A stretch of 64,000 nucleotides of DNA from Saprolegnia diclina VS20 (Eukaryota; Oomycota; Saprolegniomycetes; Saprolegniales; Saprolegniaceae). A model generated the notes under the pieces. That model saw only the letters and a program-made list of their open reading frames with translations. It was not told where the DNA came from and made no database searches. A program made the translations under genes and the position numbers. Each line of letters starts with the position of its first letter. The stretch's first letter is position 1. The DNA lies in assembly GCF_000281045.1 (NCBI RefSeq), contig NW_008246136.1, forward strand, positions 133,448-197,447. Direction: 5' to 3'. Of this stretch, positions 52,863-64,000 are shown one piece after another.

Positions 52863-55800
52863 ATGTCCAGCGCCGAGCTCATCCTGCGGCTCCTCAGCAA
52901 CGACAACGCCGTCCGGCGCGAGGCCGAGGCCGCGTACACGCAACTCAAGGTCGAGCAGCCCGTCCAGCTCACGAGCACGCTGCTTTTGCTCTCGTGCGCG
53001 CAGAGCAACCCGAGCGACGCCACGACGCGCAGCTTCGCGCCTGTTCTCCTTCGGCGCGTGCTCGAAACCGAAGGCGTCTCGCACCTCGAGCTCCAGTACC
53101 GCGCTGCACTCAAGACGCAGCTCGTGGCCGCTCTTGGCGCCGAGCCGCTCGCGCACGTTCGCCGCAAGCTTGGCCATGCGATTGCCGAACTCGCGCGCCT
53201 CGAGGCGACGTGGCCCGAGCTCTTGCCGGCGATCGTCGCCCTGACGCAGCACTCGGACGCCGTACGTTGCGATCGCAGTTGCAACTTGTATGTTACGATG
53301 CATATAGGCCATGCAAATCACGTCGCTTGAAGTGCTGGCAACGCTCTGCGAGTACCTCGGCCCGACGCTCGCGTTGCACCACGAGCAGTTTTTCCACCTC
53401 TTCTCGGCGTTCCTCGGCCGTACGTCCATCTCGACCTCGATCTCTGCAATGACTCTCCGAGTATGTAGACGCCCGCTTGGACTTGCGTGTCGCCGCAGCC
53501 AAGGCCATGGTTGCGTACATCGTTGTGCTCGAAAGCACGCAGGCTATGCAGCCGTTCACGCAGCTCTTGGGCCCGCTCCTCCACGTACGCCTCAGAATGC
53601 ATCGAAACATACTTGACCGTCGTCTAGGTTGTCGAAGCGCTTCTGCACAGCGGCGACGAGCTCCTCGCGCGCGAAGTTCTCTCGGCCGTTCTCGTCCTTA
53701 GTGAAGCGCACCCTGCGTTCTTGCAGCTGCACATCGAGTCCCTCGGCAGGTGCGGGTTTTTGCATTCTCTGGCTCGCTATTCATTGCGCTTGGCAGTGCG
53801 ATGCTCCAGGTCGCGCGTACCCACGCGTTCGAGCCCGAGACGCGCGAACTTGCCCTTGAGATTCTCGTGTCGTTGTGCACGAAAGCGGTACGCATGCTGT
53901 GTAATGCCCAGCGTCTCAACTTCGTTGTAGAGCTCGGCCGGGCGCAGTGCCAAGAACCTCTTGGAAAATTTGGTGCCGTGCGCTCTCGACCTCATGACGG
54001 AGCTTGATGACGCTGGTGTTGCCGCGTGGACGGCTGCCTTTGACGACGCACCGGTTGGAACACTGTGCGTCGCCGTCGTCACGCTAACGTGCGACCAATA
54101 GGATGCGGACGCGGACGAAGGTCGCACAAGTGACACGGGCGCGTCGGCTCTCCTGCGCTTGACCAACGACGTCGGTGGCAAGGTCATGCTGCCGATTGCA
54201 CTGCCTTTGGTGGCGCAGGCTCTGCAGGCTCCTGGTGCGTCATGCACTGTGATGCCTTGGGTGCTATGTAGCGTGTCTGTAGCATGGCAGAAGCGTCACG
54301 CCGCCTTGTACGCTCTGGGGCTCATGGGCGAAGGTACCGATCTCTTTACTGAGCCCCGATATCGACGATTCATCCCAGGCGCCAACACATTGCTCTACAA
54401 GGAGCTGCCGTCGCTCCTTCCAGCCATCGTCCAGCGACTCGAGGACCCGCACCCGCGCGTTCGGTGCGGCTTCAGACTGTGGCCTTTTCGCAATTCATAG
54501 ATGCATGCTAGGTACGCGGCGCTCTTTTGCCTTGGGCAGTTTACCGAAGACTTCGGGTCCGTCGAACGTGGCAAGAACTTTCAGGCCAAGTTTGGCGCCG
54601 ACATCATCCCGGAGCTCATTCCCGCCATCTCGGAGCGCGAGGTGCTGCTCTTCAGTTCTCATCAAACGTACAACATGTCGTGTCGCTAGGCGGTCCTGCG
54701 GAACCGCGCTCTTGCCGCGAACGTTATTTGCACGTTCTGCCACCCTGAGCACTGCAAGCCCGCAAACGTGCTCCCGTTCTTGGACCCGCTTCTCTCGACG
54801 CTATTTGCCGCCCTCGGGTCGTGCCCCCGCGAGGTGCCTTTGCTCTCGAAGTCGCAGAAGAGTCACGTGGCGTAGGTGCAAGAGCAAGCGATCACGGCGG
54901 TCGCGTGCATTGCTACGGTCGTCGGCGACGCATTCGTTGGCTACTACAACGTCTTTATGCCCGTGGCCAAGCAAGTGCTCTTGCATGCTCACGGTACCTT
55001 TCGTATTTGATTATTCCGCAAGGACTCAGATGTGGAGCTAGGCAAGCAGTTTGCTCTGCTCCGGGGCAAGGCTATGGAAAGCGTCGCGCTCATCGGGCAG
55101 GCGGTCGGGAAGGACGCGTTTTTGGCGGACGCGCGCGGCATCATGGACATGCTTCTCAAGCACCAGGAGCTGCACATGCAAGTCGACGCGGTCTCGGTCG
55201 AGGCGCAGTACCTCTCGCAGGCCTGCGTGCGCATCGGCAGTGTCCTCAAGGAAGACTTTGTGCCGTACCTCCCCGTGCTCGTGCCGCGGCTCTTAGCACA
55301 GGCGTTGACGCCGCCCGACATTGTCATCTTGGACGTCCACGAGGTATATACATCTAGAGAGAGAGTATCATCGAACGTTATGCTAGACGAACGAGGACGA
55401 CGACGATGTGGGCGACGGCGTCGAGCAAGTGATCGTTGACGTCCGTGGCCAAGGCAAGAAGAAGGTCCAGATCCAAACGTCGTCGCTCGACGAGAAGCTC
55501 ATGGGCGTCAACATGCTCTACCAGTGCGCCATGGACCTCCAAGGCGCGTTTGCGCCATACATTAAAGAGGTGTGCAGCCGGTTTGTGTAGAGGGCAGCGT
55601 AAATTTTGTGCATCGTGCTAGGTACTCTCGGCGCTGCTGCCCTTGTTGCGCTTCGAGTACATGGAGTCGGTGCGCCTCGTCACGGGCTTTACGCTCGCCA
55701 AGCTCGTCTCGGCCGCCGTCGATGGCTCGGACCCGTCGTCGTCGTTTCCGCAAATGGTGTTTCAGCAGGCGTTTGCCCCGTTGCTGCAGGTACCAACTCG

Positions 55801-57113
55801 TGTATGTCACGTTGGTTGATCGAGTGATTAGACGCTCGAGGAAGAGAAGGACTTGGAGTGCGTCGCCGGTCTCACGGAAGCCATCGCCCTCATGCTCGAA
55901 GCATGCAAGGAGGCCAGCGACAACGGCTACAGCGTTGGCATTCCGATCGCGGACCTCCCCCACGTACATGGCGTTCACGAAACATTGCGGTTTCTTAGCG
56001 CTGCGTAGGTCGTCGCCAAGCTCTTGGCCGCGGCCCACGCGAGTGTGAAGCGTCGCATGGCGCGCGACTATGGCGGCGCCGATGCCGACGACGCTGACGA
56101 AGAGGACGAGAATGAAGAGGACGTCGAGGTAGACGGACACGGGTCGCTGCGATGTTGATGCTGCGCGTAGGATTCGATTCTGCAAAACCTCATTGACGCC
56201 ATGGGCTGGTGCATCAAGACGCACAAGGCTAGTGTCCTTCCGCTCTTTTCGCAGCAATGGCTTCCGTCCATCGCGCCGTATCTGGATCCGTCCTTTCCCG
56301 GCGCCGTCCGCGCCCACTTTATCTGCACCATCGACGATGTGCTCGAGCACAGCGGGCCCGATTTGCTTCCGCAGCTCTTGCCGCACCTCTGGAGCGTACG
56401 CCCTCGTGCTTTCTATGCACGAGCAAAGACGAACAATGCGGGTGTAGGGCTTGGAAGATAGCAACCCGAACGTGATTCGGGCCTCGGCCTACGGCGCCGG
56501 CGTCTGCGCGCAGTTTGGCGGCGCCAGCTTTGAGCCGCACTGCGTTGCGACGCTTCAGCGCGTCTGGAGCTGCATTCAGTCGCTCGAGCACGACCAGGTT
56601 GAGACGGAGCAGGCGGCTGCGCGCGACAATTGCGTCTCGGCGGTCGGCAAGTTTTGCCTTTTCCGGTCGAGCCTCGTGGACGCGCCGACGCTCTTGCGCC
56701 TCTGGCTGCACTGCCTTCCGCTGCAGTCGGACGTCCTCGAGGCCCAGGTAGTGCACGCCGACCTCCTCACAATGGTCGAGGCGCGCAACATGGATCTGCT
56801 CGGCGACAACTTTAGCCAACTCGGCGTTGTGCTCCAAAAGTTTGCCGCCATCCTCGGTAGAGAAATACACCTCTCGAAGTCTATTGACATGGCGGACGTA
56901 GCGCTCAACATGGACGAAGACGCCGAGCCCGTTCTCGACGATGAAGGCGAAGAGCGCCTCGCACTGCTCTTGCAGTCGCTGCAGGTACGGTACTCGCCGC
57001 ATAGCAACAGATGTTTTAGAGCCGTGTAGACAACGCTACCGGGATCGGCCGTGCAAGCGGCGTGGGCGAGCCTCTCGGCGGACGAGCAGCAAGTGTTTGC
57101 CATGCTCTCGTAA
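52863..57113 (+). CDS. Importin-5/karyopherin beta-3-type nuclear import receptor
   Basis: A HEAT-repeat karyopherin of about 1,100 residues with perhaps fifteen introns of 40-60 bp. It starts MSSAELILRLLSNDNAVRRE and AEAAYTQLK, then FAPVLLRRVLETEG and VRRKLGHAIAELARLEATWP, the N-terminal importin pattern of IPO5/KAP121. HEAT repeats follow, for example ITSLEVLATLCEYLGPTLAL, LPSLLPAIVQRLEDPHPRVR, YAALFCLGQFTEDF, RAHFICTIDDVLEHSGP and LLPQLLPHLWS. An acidic insert (about 56080-56140) is Asp/Glu-rich. The last intron ends GTGTAG and the final exon reads PGSAVQAAWASLSADEQQVF to AMLS. It carries ribosomal proteins and other cargo through nuclear pores and releases them on RanGTP. The start at 52863 directly precedes the first helix. 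Confidence 0.88.
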
Positions 57114-57902
57114 AGATGACCCTAGTTGTGCAAATGCGCAATTGACGCCGAAAAAACACCCTTATTGTCTGGCAAACAAGCAGTTCGGAAAATCGCTGAA
57201 ACGATGAAAAATATGTGTCACAACCCGGACTGATGTCCTCGAAATGGTCCGCCTCGGGTCGGTGAGAGTCGGTCACAAGCTCGATACTGCACACTCTTGC
57301 CACGACTGACGTAATTCGCCTTCTGTCCGCCCACACGGGTGGTTGCCAGGTCTATGTTGCTCGGTGACGAGCTTGCTGCTGTTGCACCAAGGCCTTTCCC
57401 AGGTCATGTTGTTTGGGTTCACCAGTGGCGCAGACCAGTGGCGCTGAAGAGAAGGGCCTCTCGCTGCACATTTTGCAACAGTGGCCTATCATCGATGGCG
57501 CCAAGGGTCAAAACATCTGGTGGGCTCTGGGCGTAACATCAGTCCCCCGAGGAGCTCCTACCATCCCCTTCTGTTGACACTATTTCGCCGTCACGGATTC
57601 TGTTGCCATTGGCGTCTCTTTGCTATGAACCTCTCTGACCCTCACCACGAGTTGGCAAGGAGCAGAGTACAGCTGGAGAGAGACAACTTGCTACCGAAGC
57701 ATCCTCGCTCGCATTGTTTCAGCGCCAGTTTCTTGGACAATAAGAACGCGGGATCGCGCTCAGATTTTGCGCATTTTTTCGTGGGATATATTTGTCCACA
57801 CTATTTCCGGTTTGTGTGTTTCACCTCGGACTCGAATCCAGCTGGTTCGTGGCACCTTGCCAGCGCTTGGATACATTTTCAAATTGCTCGTGCTCTAGCA
57901 AC
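57114..57902. other. Intergenic
   Basis: No supported gene over 790 bp. A small direct repeat (CAGACCAGTGGCGC and ACCAGTGGCGCAG) lies at about 57421-57447. Confidence 0.4.
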
Positions 57903-59273
57903 ATGGTCTCACAGACTTCGACCTGCGCCGCTCTTCTTGGCGCCATGAGCCTTGTGGCTGGCCAAACGACGACGACAGCAGCAACAAACGCGACTGCAGC
58001 CAACTCGACCGGCTCGAGCTCGAGCGCCGGCACGTGGGCCTTCAAGCGCGTGCGCACAGTTCAAGCCCGCGTCCAGTCGGACTTGCCGCACTGGGATTCA
58101 GATCACAAGGAGTGGGTTGCGATCTTCCCGCAGAACACGGTCACGTTTGAGCAGCGGTACCGCGCCGCAATGGACACGATCAACACGGCGACTGTCGAGG
58201 GCTCGCTCTTCTACGTGCAGACGGAGGGCATCGACAAGGCGGTGCAGGCCGCCAACAACTGCATGCGCAAGACCAACATGACGTACATTTGGTACTTTGA
58301 CATTGAGGTCGTCCAGCCGGTGCTCTCGGTATCGCAGTTTGGCACCAACTCGGGCTACGCGCCCGAGTACGGTCCGTTCATTGCGATGGACAATGGCATG
58401 TGCACACCGACAAGCGGCACGACCGTCCCCCAGGGCTGCATGCAGTTCACCGGTCTCGGCGGCAACCTCGCGCTCGGCGACTACATTGGTGGCGAGCCTC
58501 GCGCAACGCACCAATATGCCAACTACGAAAACAACTACTGGTTCTCGTGGCCCAACTCGTGCTTTACGCAGACGTTCACGGCCAAGACGGACGCGTGCCG
58601 CGCGTCGGCGGCGCAAAAAGGCGGCCTCTGCGCGTACGGCACAAAGCCTGACGGTGTCACGTGCACGTACTCGTTCTCGGTGCTCGGCTACGTCAACATT
58701 GACGAGCTCGTCGGCATCACAAACATGACGAGCTTCCAAACGGGCAAGCCGTACGCCAACCACGTCGAGTTTTGCAAGGACGGCAAGTACGAGTGGGACT
58801 TTTCAACGAGCACGGGCATCCCGTTTTGGTCCGACCCGCTCAACGTGACAGCCAACGCCGAGCGGTCCCAAAAAATGATGGACTTTTACACGGCCAAGGT
58901 CGCAGAGGGCAAGGGCGATTACGCCAACATGAAGCCATTTCCGAAAGTCTCGGATCTCACGTCTGCCAACCCATCATGCAGCGACAACAACCCGGTCTGC
59001 GCGAAGAACCAATTTGGCTGCAAGCGTACGCTCCTCGGCCAGATCTGCGTGCCGTGCACGGCAGCGTCATCTGATTGCAAGGCGGCGACGCGCTCGTGGC
59101 CGACGCTTCCGGTGGCGACGACCGCGCCCCCCGTCACGGATGCTGCAGGCAAGATCGTACCGACCGTCACAAACTCCTTGGGGCAGTCGGTACCTGCCAC
59201 GGGTACAAGCAGCGCCAGTGTCGCCTCGCTCGCTGCCACTGCGTTACTCCTCGTTGCTTTCGCGATAGTTTAA
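57903..59273 (+). CDS. Large secreted, probably GPI-anchored protein
   Basis: A 456-residue single-exon protein. The start at 57903 gives the signal peptide MVSQTSTCAALLGAMSLVAG; an in-frame ATG at 57792 is too far upstream and would bury it. A Thr/Ala/Ser-rich lead with NxT/S sites follows. The main domain of about 340 residues is rich in aromatic residues and cysteines: VEGSLFYVQTEGIDKAVQAA, YIWYFDIEVVQPVLSVSQFG, YAPEYGPFIAMDNGMC, QFTGLGGNLALGDYIGGEP and ENNYWFSWPNSC, then KPDGVTCTYSFSVLGYVNID and NHVEFCKDGKYEWDFS. A Cys-rich tail (NPVCAKNQFGCKR, ICVPCTAASSDC), a Thr/Pro linker and a hydrophobic end (VASLAATALLLVAFAIV) point to GPI anchoring. The family is not recognised; it looks like a conserved oomycete surface or secreted protein. 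Confidence 0.88.
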   Translation: MVSQTSTCAALLGAMSLVAGQTTTTAATNATAANSTGSSSSAGTWAFKRVRTVQARVQSDLPHWDSDHKEWVAIFPQNTVTFEQRYRAAMDTINTATVEGSLFYVQTEGIDKAVQAANNCMRKTNMTYIWYFDIEVVQPVLSVSQFGTNSGYAPEYGPFIAMDNGMCTPTSGTTVPQGCMQFTGLGGNLALGDYIGGEPRATHQYANYENNYWFSWPNSCFTQTFTAKTDACRASAAQKGGLCAYGTKPDGVTCTYSFSVLGYVNIDELVGITNMTSFQTGKPYANHVEFCKDGKYEWDFSTSTGIPFWSDPLNVTANAERSQKMMDFYTAKVAEGKGDYANMKPFPKVSDLTSANPSCSDNNPVCAKNQFGCKRTLLGQICVPCTAASSDCKAATRSWPTLPVATTAPPVTDAAGKIVPTVTNSLGQSVPATGTSSASVASLAATALLLVAFAIV

Positions 59274-59526
59274 AGCTTCTTGATCCCGGTGCTGCAATGT
59301 AAGGTGAGATGTTTGACTGGCTCCAGACACGTCCAAATGTTCATGTATGAAACTTGGTCACATAAAAATACATAGAACAGTTAGAGGTGCAAATACAACA
59401 ACAGATTTAGTCGGTCCTGCACCCTCAATAGGTTAAGGGTAATAATTGCATTAACGAGCGGTCTTGTTGAGTGCAACACGAAGTATGCATTGAATATCAA
59501 GTGACCGTTATCGACAGTTGAGTACG

Positions 59527-62500
59527 CTACGAGACAAGGCTCTGGAGTGCGGCGGCCACGCACGTGCTCACTTCTTCGGATTGGCACTCGAAGCTCAGCG
59601 GTGCGTCGGCGTCCTTGAAGAACAGGGCGACATACTTTGCCGCGTCTTTGACGCTGCCTTTGCGCTCGAGGGCCGGCGTCATCTCGCCCGTTGTGACGCG
59701 CTGCAGCGTCGCCAACGGAAACTCTACACCCGTCATGAGGAAATTCATAATCAGCGAAGGTGCACCGTTGGCTTTTTTGCGATCCGCCAGCTTGGCAACG
59801 TGCAGAAGCTTCTCGGTGATCCAAACGAGCCGCCACTGGGGCTCGCCGCTGTGCACGTGATGCTTGAGCAGTGTCATGCCCTGCTGCAAGAGGGCAAGGT
59901 ACGGGGACTTCGTGGGTGCCGGTGCCAACGCCACCTTCTTGGGCTGCATGTCGCGCACCATCATGCGCAGCGTATCACAGTCGCCTTCATCAATGTTGTA
60001 CTTGGCGGGGCCTGCGACGACGTCGCGGATGACACATCGAATGTGCGCGAGCTGCTTCTCGAGCTCGTGCAGGTCATACTCGAGACGCTGAACCTTGGTC
60101 TTGCTCGCCATCTCCTTGGTGTAGAAGGGTTTCGTCTTGTGCTTCAGCTGCTGCGAGAGAACGAGTCCGATCTTCTCAAACTGGCCGAGGACCCATGCCC
60201 AGTCGTGAGTCATCGTCGCAAGGCTCTGCGTGTTGGTCGACACTTCTGTCGGGAGGCCACGACCGCCTGCACAACGGTAGCTTGGCGGGGCACTCGATAC
60301 ATAGATATTATACCGTGGATGTGCAGTTTCGTGCCCGGCACGGTGATCTCAACGATGCGTTCAGCGTCTGCTTTCTTGAACTCCTATGCAGAGTCTGTGA
60401 GTCACCACCAAAACCACATGAACGAGACACGAACGTTGACGCTGGGAATCGACACGTAAACGGCGCCAATGTCCACCTGCGTCACATGCTCAAGCCCGAA
60501 AGTATGGTCGACGAGATACATACGCTCATGCTGACCTCGGCGCTGCGGTCCTTGTCATCGGCAAGTGCTGGGGCTGGGGGCAGCGGTACAGCCAGCTTGT
60601 CGTCGTCGTCTGAGAAGATCTTTTGGAAGCTACCAAAGATACTGTTGCTTCGCTTCTTGACCGGTGGTGACGTCGGTGACGTTGGTGGCAAAGGTGTTGC
60701 CGATGTGGCTGGTGCCGCTATCGAGTCGGCGCCTTCTGCTGCGTACGCTGTCAAAGCCGTGTACACAGGACCACTGAGAAGCGTGATGAAGGACGTGATC
60801 TCGGGCGTCTTTTCAATGATCGACAGCACATGGCGGAAGATGACGGGGATGTCGAGGACGATGTCCATTTCGCTCGTGCGCAGCTTGATCTGCAATGGCT
60901 CTTTTGGCGCGTGGCTTGTTTCGAGCTGTAGGAACGGCGTCAGCGTCGGGCTCTTCGTGACCTTGGGACCTTGGATAAACTGCTTGTGCATCGTGTCGGC
61001 CGAGACAAAGTGGAAGACGTCGATGCGAGCGATTGCAAAGCTCTGCTTCATGGCGGCTTGCATGGGGTACGCAATGAGCTGGTAGCGCCACTTGTCGAGC
61101 TGCAGCAAGATGTGGTCCAGCTGCCCTTTCGTGGATACTTTGGGAAAGACAAGGGCGACCTTGATCGAGCCAATGTTTGCCGACACGGACAGTGTTTGCA
61201 GTGTTGTGGCTTCTTTCGCCGTGTACCTAAGACACCCCGATGCAGCCGTGTACGATACTGCCAGCAATTAATACCATGAGTGCCACTCGTGCGTCTTCTT
61301 GGCGTACTGCTCGGGGTACGTTGCTTCCATCATCGCAAGCGACGTCTTGTACGTCGCCTCGAGGCTACTGCTCGAAGTGCCCAGGTGAAATACGGTGAGC
61401 ACACGCAGTTGGATGCCGGCCGTTTTGGGGTCGGCAGCTTCAATAGTGTACACAGCGTCCGTGTGTCTAGCAATGACATGAGTCGTTTAGTCACAAGCCA
61501 AGACAACGGACGGCTGGGACGTGAGCGCCGCGAGCGGCAGTCGGAATTTGCCCACAAACTGGCTAAACATTGGCCACTTGTCGAAAAGGTGCATGTGCAC
61601 GTTGCCTTCGTTCGCTGTACCCTGGAGATGAAACTCGAACGTCTGCGAGAAAAGCGCGTTGTTCGCGTCCGTCGCGACGAGGCCGCCGGTGTAGGCTGCT
61701 CCTTTCCGGCCAATCTACCACCGAGTTCGCTAAGAGTTGGGGATTTCGACCTCGAGGACGTGCCTTCATCTTGGGAAAGAGATGCATGGACTTGGTGAGG
61801 CTCGTGGCGTCCACAAGTGTCACGGTGAGCACACCCTTGCGCTCATTGTGGTCTTTTGCGATCGCGGTCGCCGTTAGCTGCTTGTGGTCCACCTGGCGTA
61901 CGGCCAAAGCACGGAGCTTGGCAACAACGACGGGGCGGAACATTGCGTCGATGCATAGTTGTCGGTGCCACAATTCTTTGGCTTCGGTTTCTGTCGACGA
62001 CAGCGCCGGTGTCACTGGTTCTGGGGGACGGACGTCCTGGATAGTAACAGACAGTTAGATCGCGCAAGCTGTTCATCTAGTCGTACCGTCGTAGTCGACT
62101 TTGCTGTGGCTGCAACTGCCGGAGCAATGCGTGCGAGGCCATAAACACCAGCGTAGATGCCATCTCCGAACGCTGTGATGCTGGCCGGGAGTTTATCTAA
62201 CGCACACCTCATGAGTTGGGTGTCACGTCGCACGGCCAATGTACGGATCGTGAGAGACAACGCTTGATCGTACGGCGCGTGGGCGTGCGGCGCGTTGTGC
62301 TTGAAGTCCTCGCGATATTGTAGAAAATGGTGGTCCCTAAGCGACGCGTTCATGGTCAATAGCGGTCGTTGAGTCACGTACGCGTCCATGGGTTGTCGAA
62401 TGAGGTACGGAAGCACCTTGCGCCGAATGGCCGTGTACTGGAGTCCCACGAGCACGAGGTTGAGTGTGCTTCGCCACGTTGGGCGACGACGCACAGGGTC

Positions 62501-63726
62501 GTTGAGGTCGATGAGCACGGCGGCGATCGCAAACCGCCAGTAATCGCGCCAGTTCTTCTTGCCGCCTTTTCCAGCGTCTTTGGGTTTAAAGCGCCGGTAG
62601 AGCGTGAAGCGGTCGAAGCGATCGACGCCGTCGAGGAACGATCCGAGGTACGTGAAGTGGGCGTGGGTGAGGTTAACACGCACGTCCGGTACCGTTAGCT
62701 TGACGCCAATGTGCGTGGGGCGGACACTGCCGTCGGGCGCGACAGGCAGCGTCATTTGCACACTCACGTCGGCCGATAGAGGCTCCAAGAGGTACACGTC
62801 GTCCTTGCTGCCTGTCGCGGGTGCCGGTGCATCAAATGGAGCTCGAAAGGCCGCGCGCTGGGCTTCTTTCGAAAGCTTCTCGATCAGCGCGTCCTTCTTG
62901 AAGTAAATTGCGAGTCCGTTGAGCTTGGCACTCTTCACGTGGTCTTGCGTCCCGATTGTTTGCGTCGACGGGAGGACATTGACGCTTTTGATGGTGCAGC
63001 CAAGCGCGAATGACGTGGGTGCGTCGAGGGAGAGGCCGCTGAGACCGTCTTCGAATCGCACGTGGACGCGCTCAAGAGCGATTGACGCGTTGCGCAAGAT
63101 GGCAACGACCGACGGCGTAAACATCTGCGCGGACGCCGAAACCTTGGGCGGGCCGTGCGCAACATGCACTGACGAAGGGACTACGATACACGACATGAAG
63201 TAATCCGAGGCGATGAACGGCTGCGTACTTGCGGTCCCGTGTTGAGGCGCAACGGGCGGTGGCGCAAACAGGTCGAGGAGCAGCTGCATAATGAAGATCT
63301 TCGACTGCTCCGAGACGTAGAGCGCGTCGATGTCCCATTTCGGGTCGCTTGGGGTTCCCAAAAGCACGTAGACATCCGTGACGTCAACCTACATAGAAGA
63401 CCAAACAAATGTGTGCCAAGTCGACATGAATTCATGGCGTACCTTGATCGACTGCGTCGAGAGGTGCGTGAGCGGTATGTTGATGTGGAGCTTGCCGACA
63501 GCAAAGCTCTTGAGCTCCACGGGCAGCTGGAGGTCCTTGATTTCATCGGTCTTGAGCTCAAAGTCGCTGAGGCATACGTCCCCCGAGAGCGAGATCGTCA
63601 AGTTCTATCCATCCGAAAGTGATGCGGCGCGACACTGCAGCTCCTCCATACCTCTTTCTTAAAGTCTTTCACAAAGCGGCTGCAAAACTTGTTGACGATC
63701 TTGGCCAGGAAGCTTTCGAGCACCAT
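59527..63726 (-). CDS. Short VPS13/chorein-family protein with C2 and PH-like domains
   Basis: A lipid-transfer (VPS13-like) protein, about 1,280 residues with several introns, much shorter than the 3,000-residue classical VPS13. The start at 63726 gives MVLESFLAKIVNKFCSRFVK, the chorein N-terminus. It continues NLTISLSGDVCLSDFELKTD, LQLPVELKSFAVGKLHINIP, VYVLLGTPSDPKWD, FALGCTIKSVNVLPS and DVRVNLTHAHFTYLGSFLDG, a typical VPS13 beta-groove run. A C2-like domain lies mid-protein (GVLTVTLVDATSLTKSMHLF, then FSQTFEFHLQGTANEGNV and FVGKFRLPLAAL). Later strands include IDVFHFVSADTMHKQF and LRTSEMDIVLDIPVIFRHV. The C-terminus looks like a PH domain (GEPQWRLVWITEKLLHVAKL to VAAALQSLVS). The WD40-like VAB and ATG-C regions of VPS13 were not seen. 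Expected at membrane contact sites. Confidence 0.85.
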
Positions 63727-64000
63727 TGTACCAGACGCTGAACTGTTGGGCAATGGCGAGCGAGGGGTTCTTCTCCAAGGACGGTTTTGCCTTGTTTTTC
63801 TGTCTTTCGAGAAATGGGACCAACCGCATCGGACAAGCGTTGGTGCGTCAGTCCCTCCGTATTGTTTTGAATGGGATCGTGCTTACTTGGACGTTGAAGA
63901 CTTCTTTCGGTGCGTTGACACTCTTGTCTGTGAAAAACACGCAATCGTTCTGAGCGATTATCGCAGCAAGAGAGAACTCGGTTCTTCATGTAGTCCGCCG

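Overview
The window is eukaryotic nuclear DNA, almost certainly from an oomycete, with a Saprolegnia/Aphanomyces-like lineage the best guess. The support is: two families of secreted six-cysteine proteins with GPI-type tails, one of them canonical elicitins; compact multi-exon genes whose introns are mostly 34-70 bp with GTAxG donors and (C/T)TAG acceptors; GC-rich third codon positions; and oomycete-type Inr elements (YCAYTYY) 10-80 bp upstream of many start codons. There are no bacterial operons, ribosome binding sites or plastid/mitochondrial features. Two assembly gaps of Ns are present (13251-13467 and 51956-52217), so one gene is incomplete.

Layout. 0-5 kb: a cluster of four related secreted six-cysteine proteins (one cut by the window edge) plus an arrestin-fold gene. 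5-8.7 kb: a long coiled-coil protein with a CxxC motif, probably axonemal. 8.8-10.5 kb: two tandem mucin-like type I membrane proteins. 11-12.2 kb: a ZIP zinc transporter. 12.4-14.1 kb: a START-like/FYVE protein interrupted by a gap. 16.4-18.4 kb: an SVOP/sugar-type MFS transporter. 18.5-19.1 kb: an FHA-domain protein. 19.1-23.5 kb: gene-poor, repeat-rich DNA containing a 6-bp simple repeat, a tRNA-like sequence, a very regular 32-bp array and dispersed repeats. 23.5-28.7 kb: a UBR1-type N-recognin ubiquitin ligase. 29.5-31.7 kb: an SFI1-like W-repeat coiled-coil protein. 31.8-33.2 kb: two PLAC8 proteins. 33.3-34.5 kb: two canonical elicitins. 34.6-35.2 kb: a Cu/Zn-SOD-fold protein that has lost most catalytic residues. 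35.6-37.0 kb: a protein of helicase-associated-like repeats. 38.1-39.7 kb: a double-FHA plus zinc-finger protein. 40.2-40.9 kb: a small conserved protein. 42.0-44.6 kb: an NT-C2/coiled-coil protein. 45.3-46.6 kb: a metacaspase. 48.4-49.4 kb: cytosolic malate dehydrogenase. 49.9-51.7 kb: a small membrane protein and an unrecognised multi-exon gene. 52.9-57.1 kb: importin-5-type karyopherin. 57.9-59.3 kb: a large secreted, probably GPI-anchored protein. 59.5-63.7 kb: a short VPS13/chorein protein with C2 and PH-like domains.

Nothing here forms an operon. The shared themes are surface and secreted proteins (six-cysteine proteins, elicitins, mucins, the 57.9-kb protein), housekeeping (import, N-degron, malate dehydrogenase, lipid transfer), and candidate flagellar/centriolar genes. 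The most unusual items are the inactivated SOD, the FHA-FHA-zinc-finger protein, the mucin pair with matching tyrosine-motif tails, a CCAAT repeat array in a secreted-protein promoter, and the 32-bp helically phased repeat array. Most exon joins were worked out by hand from reading frames and GT/AG sites and have no transcript support.
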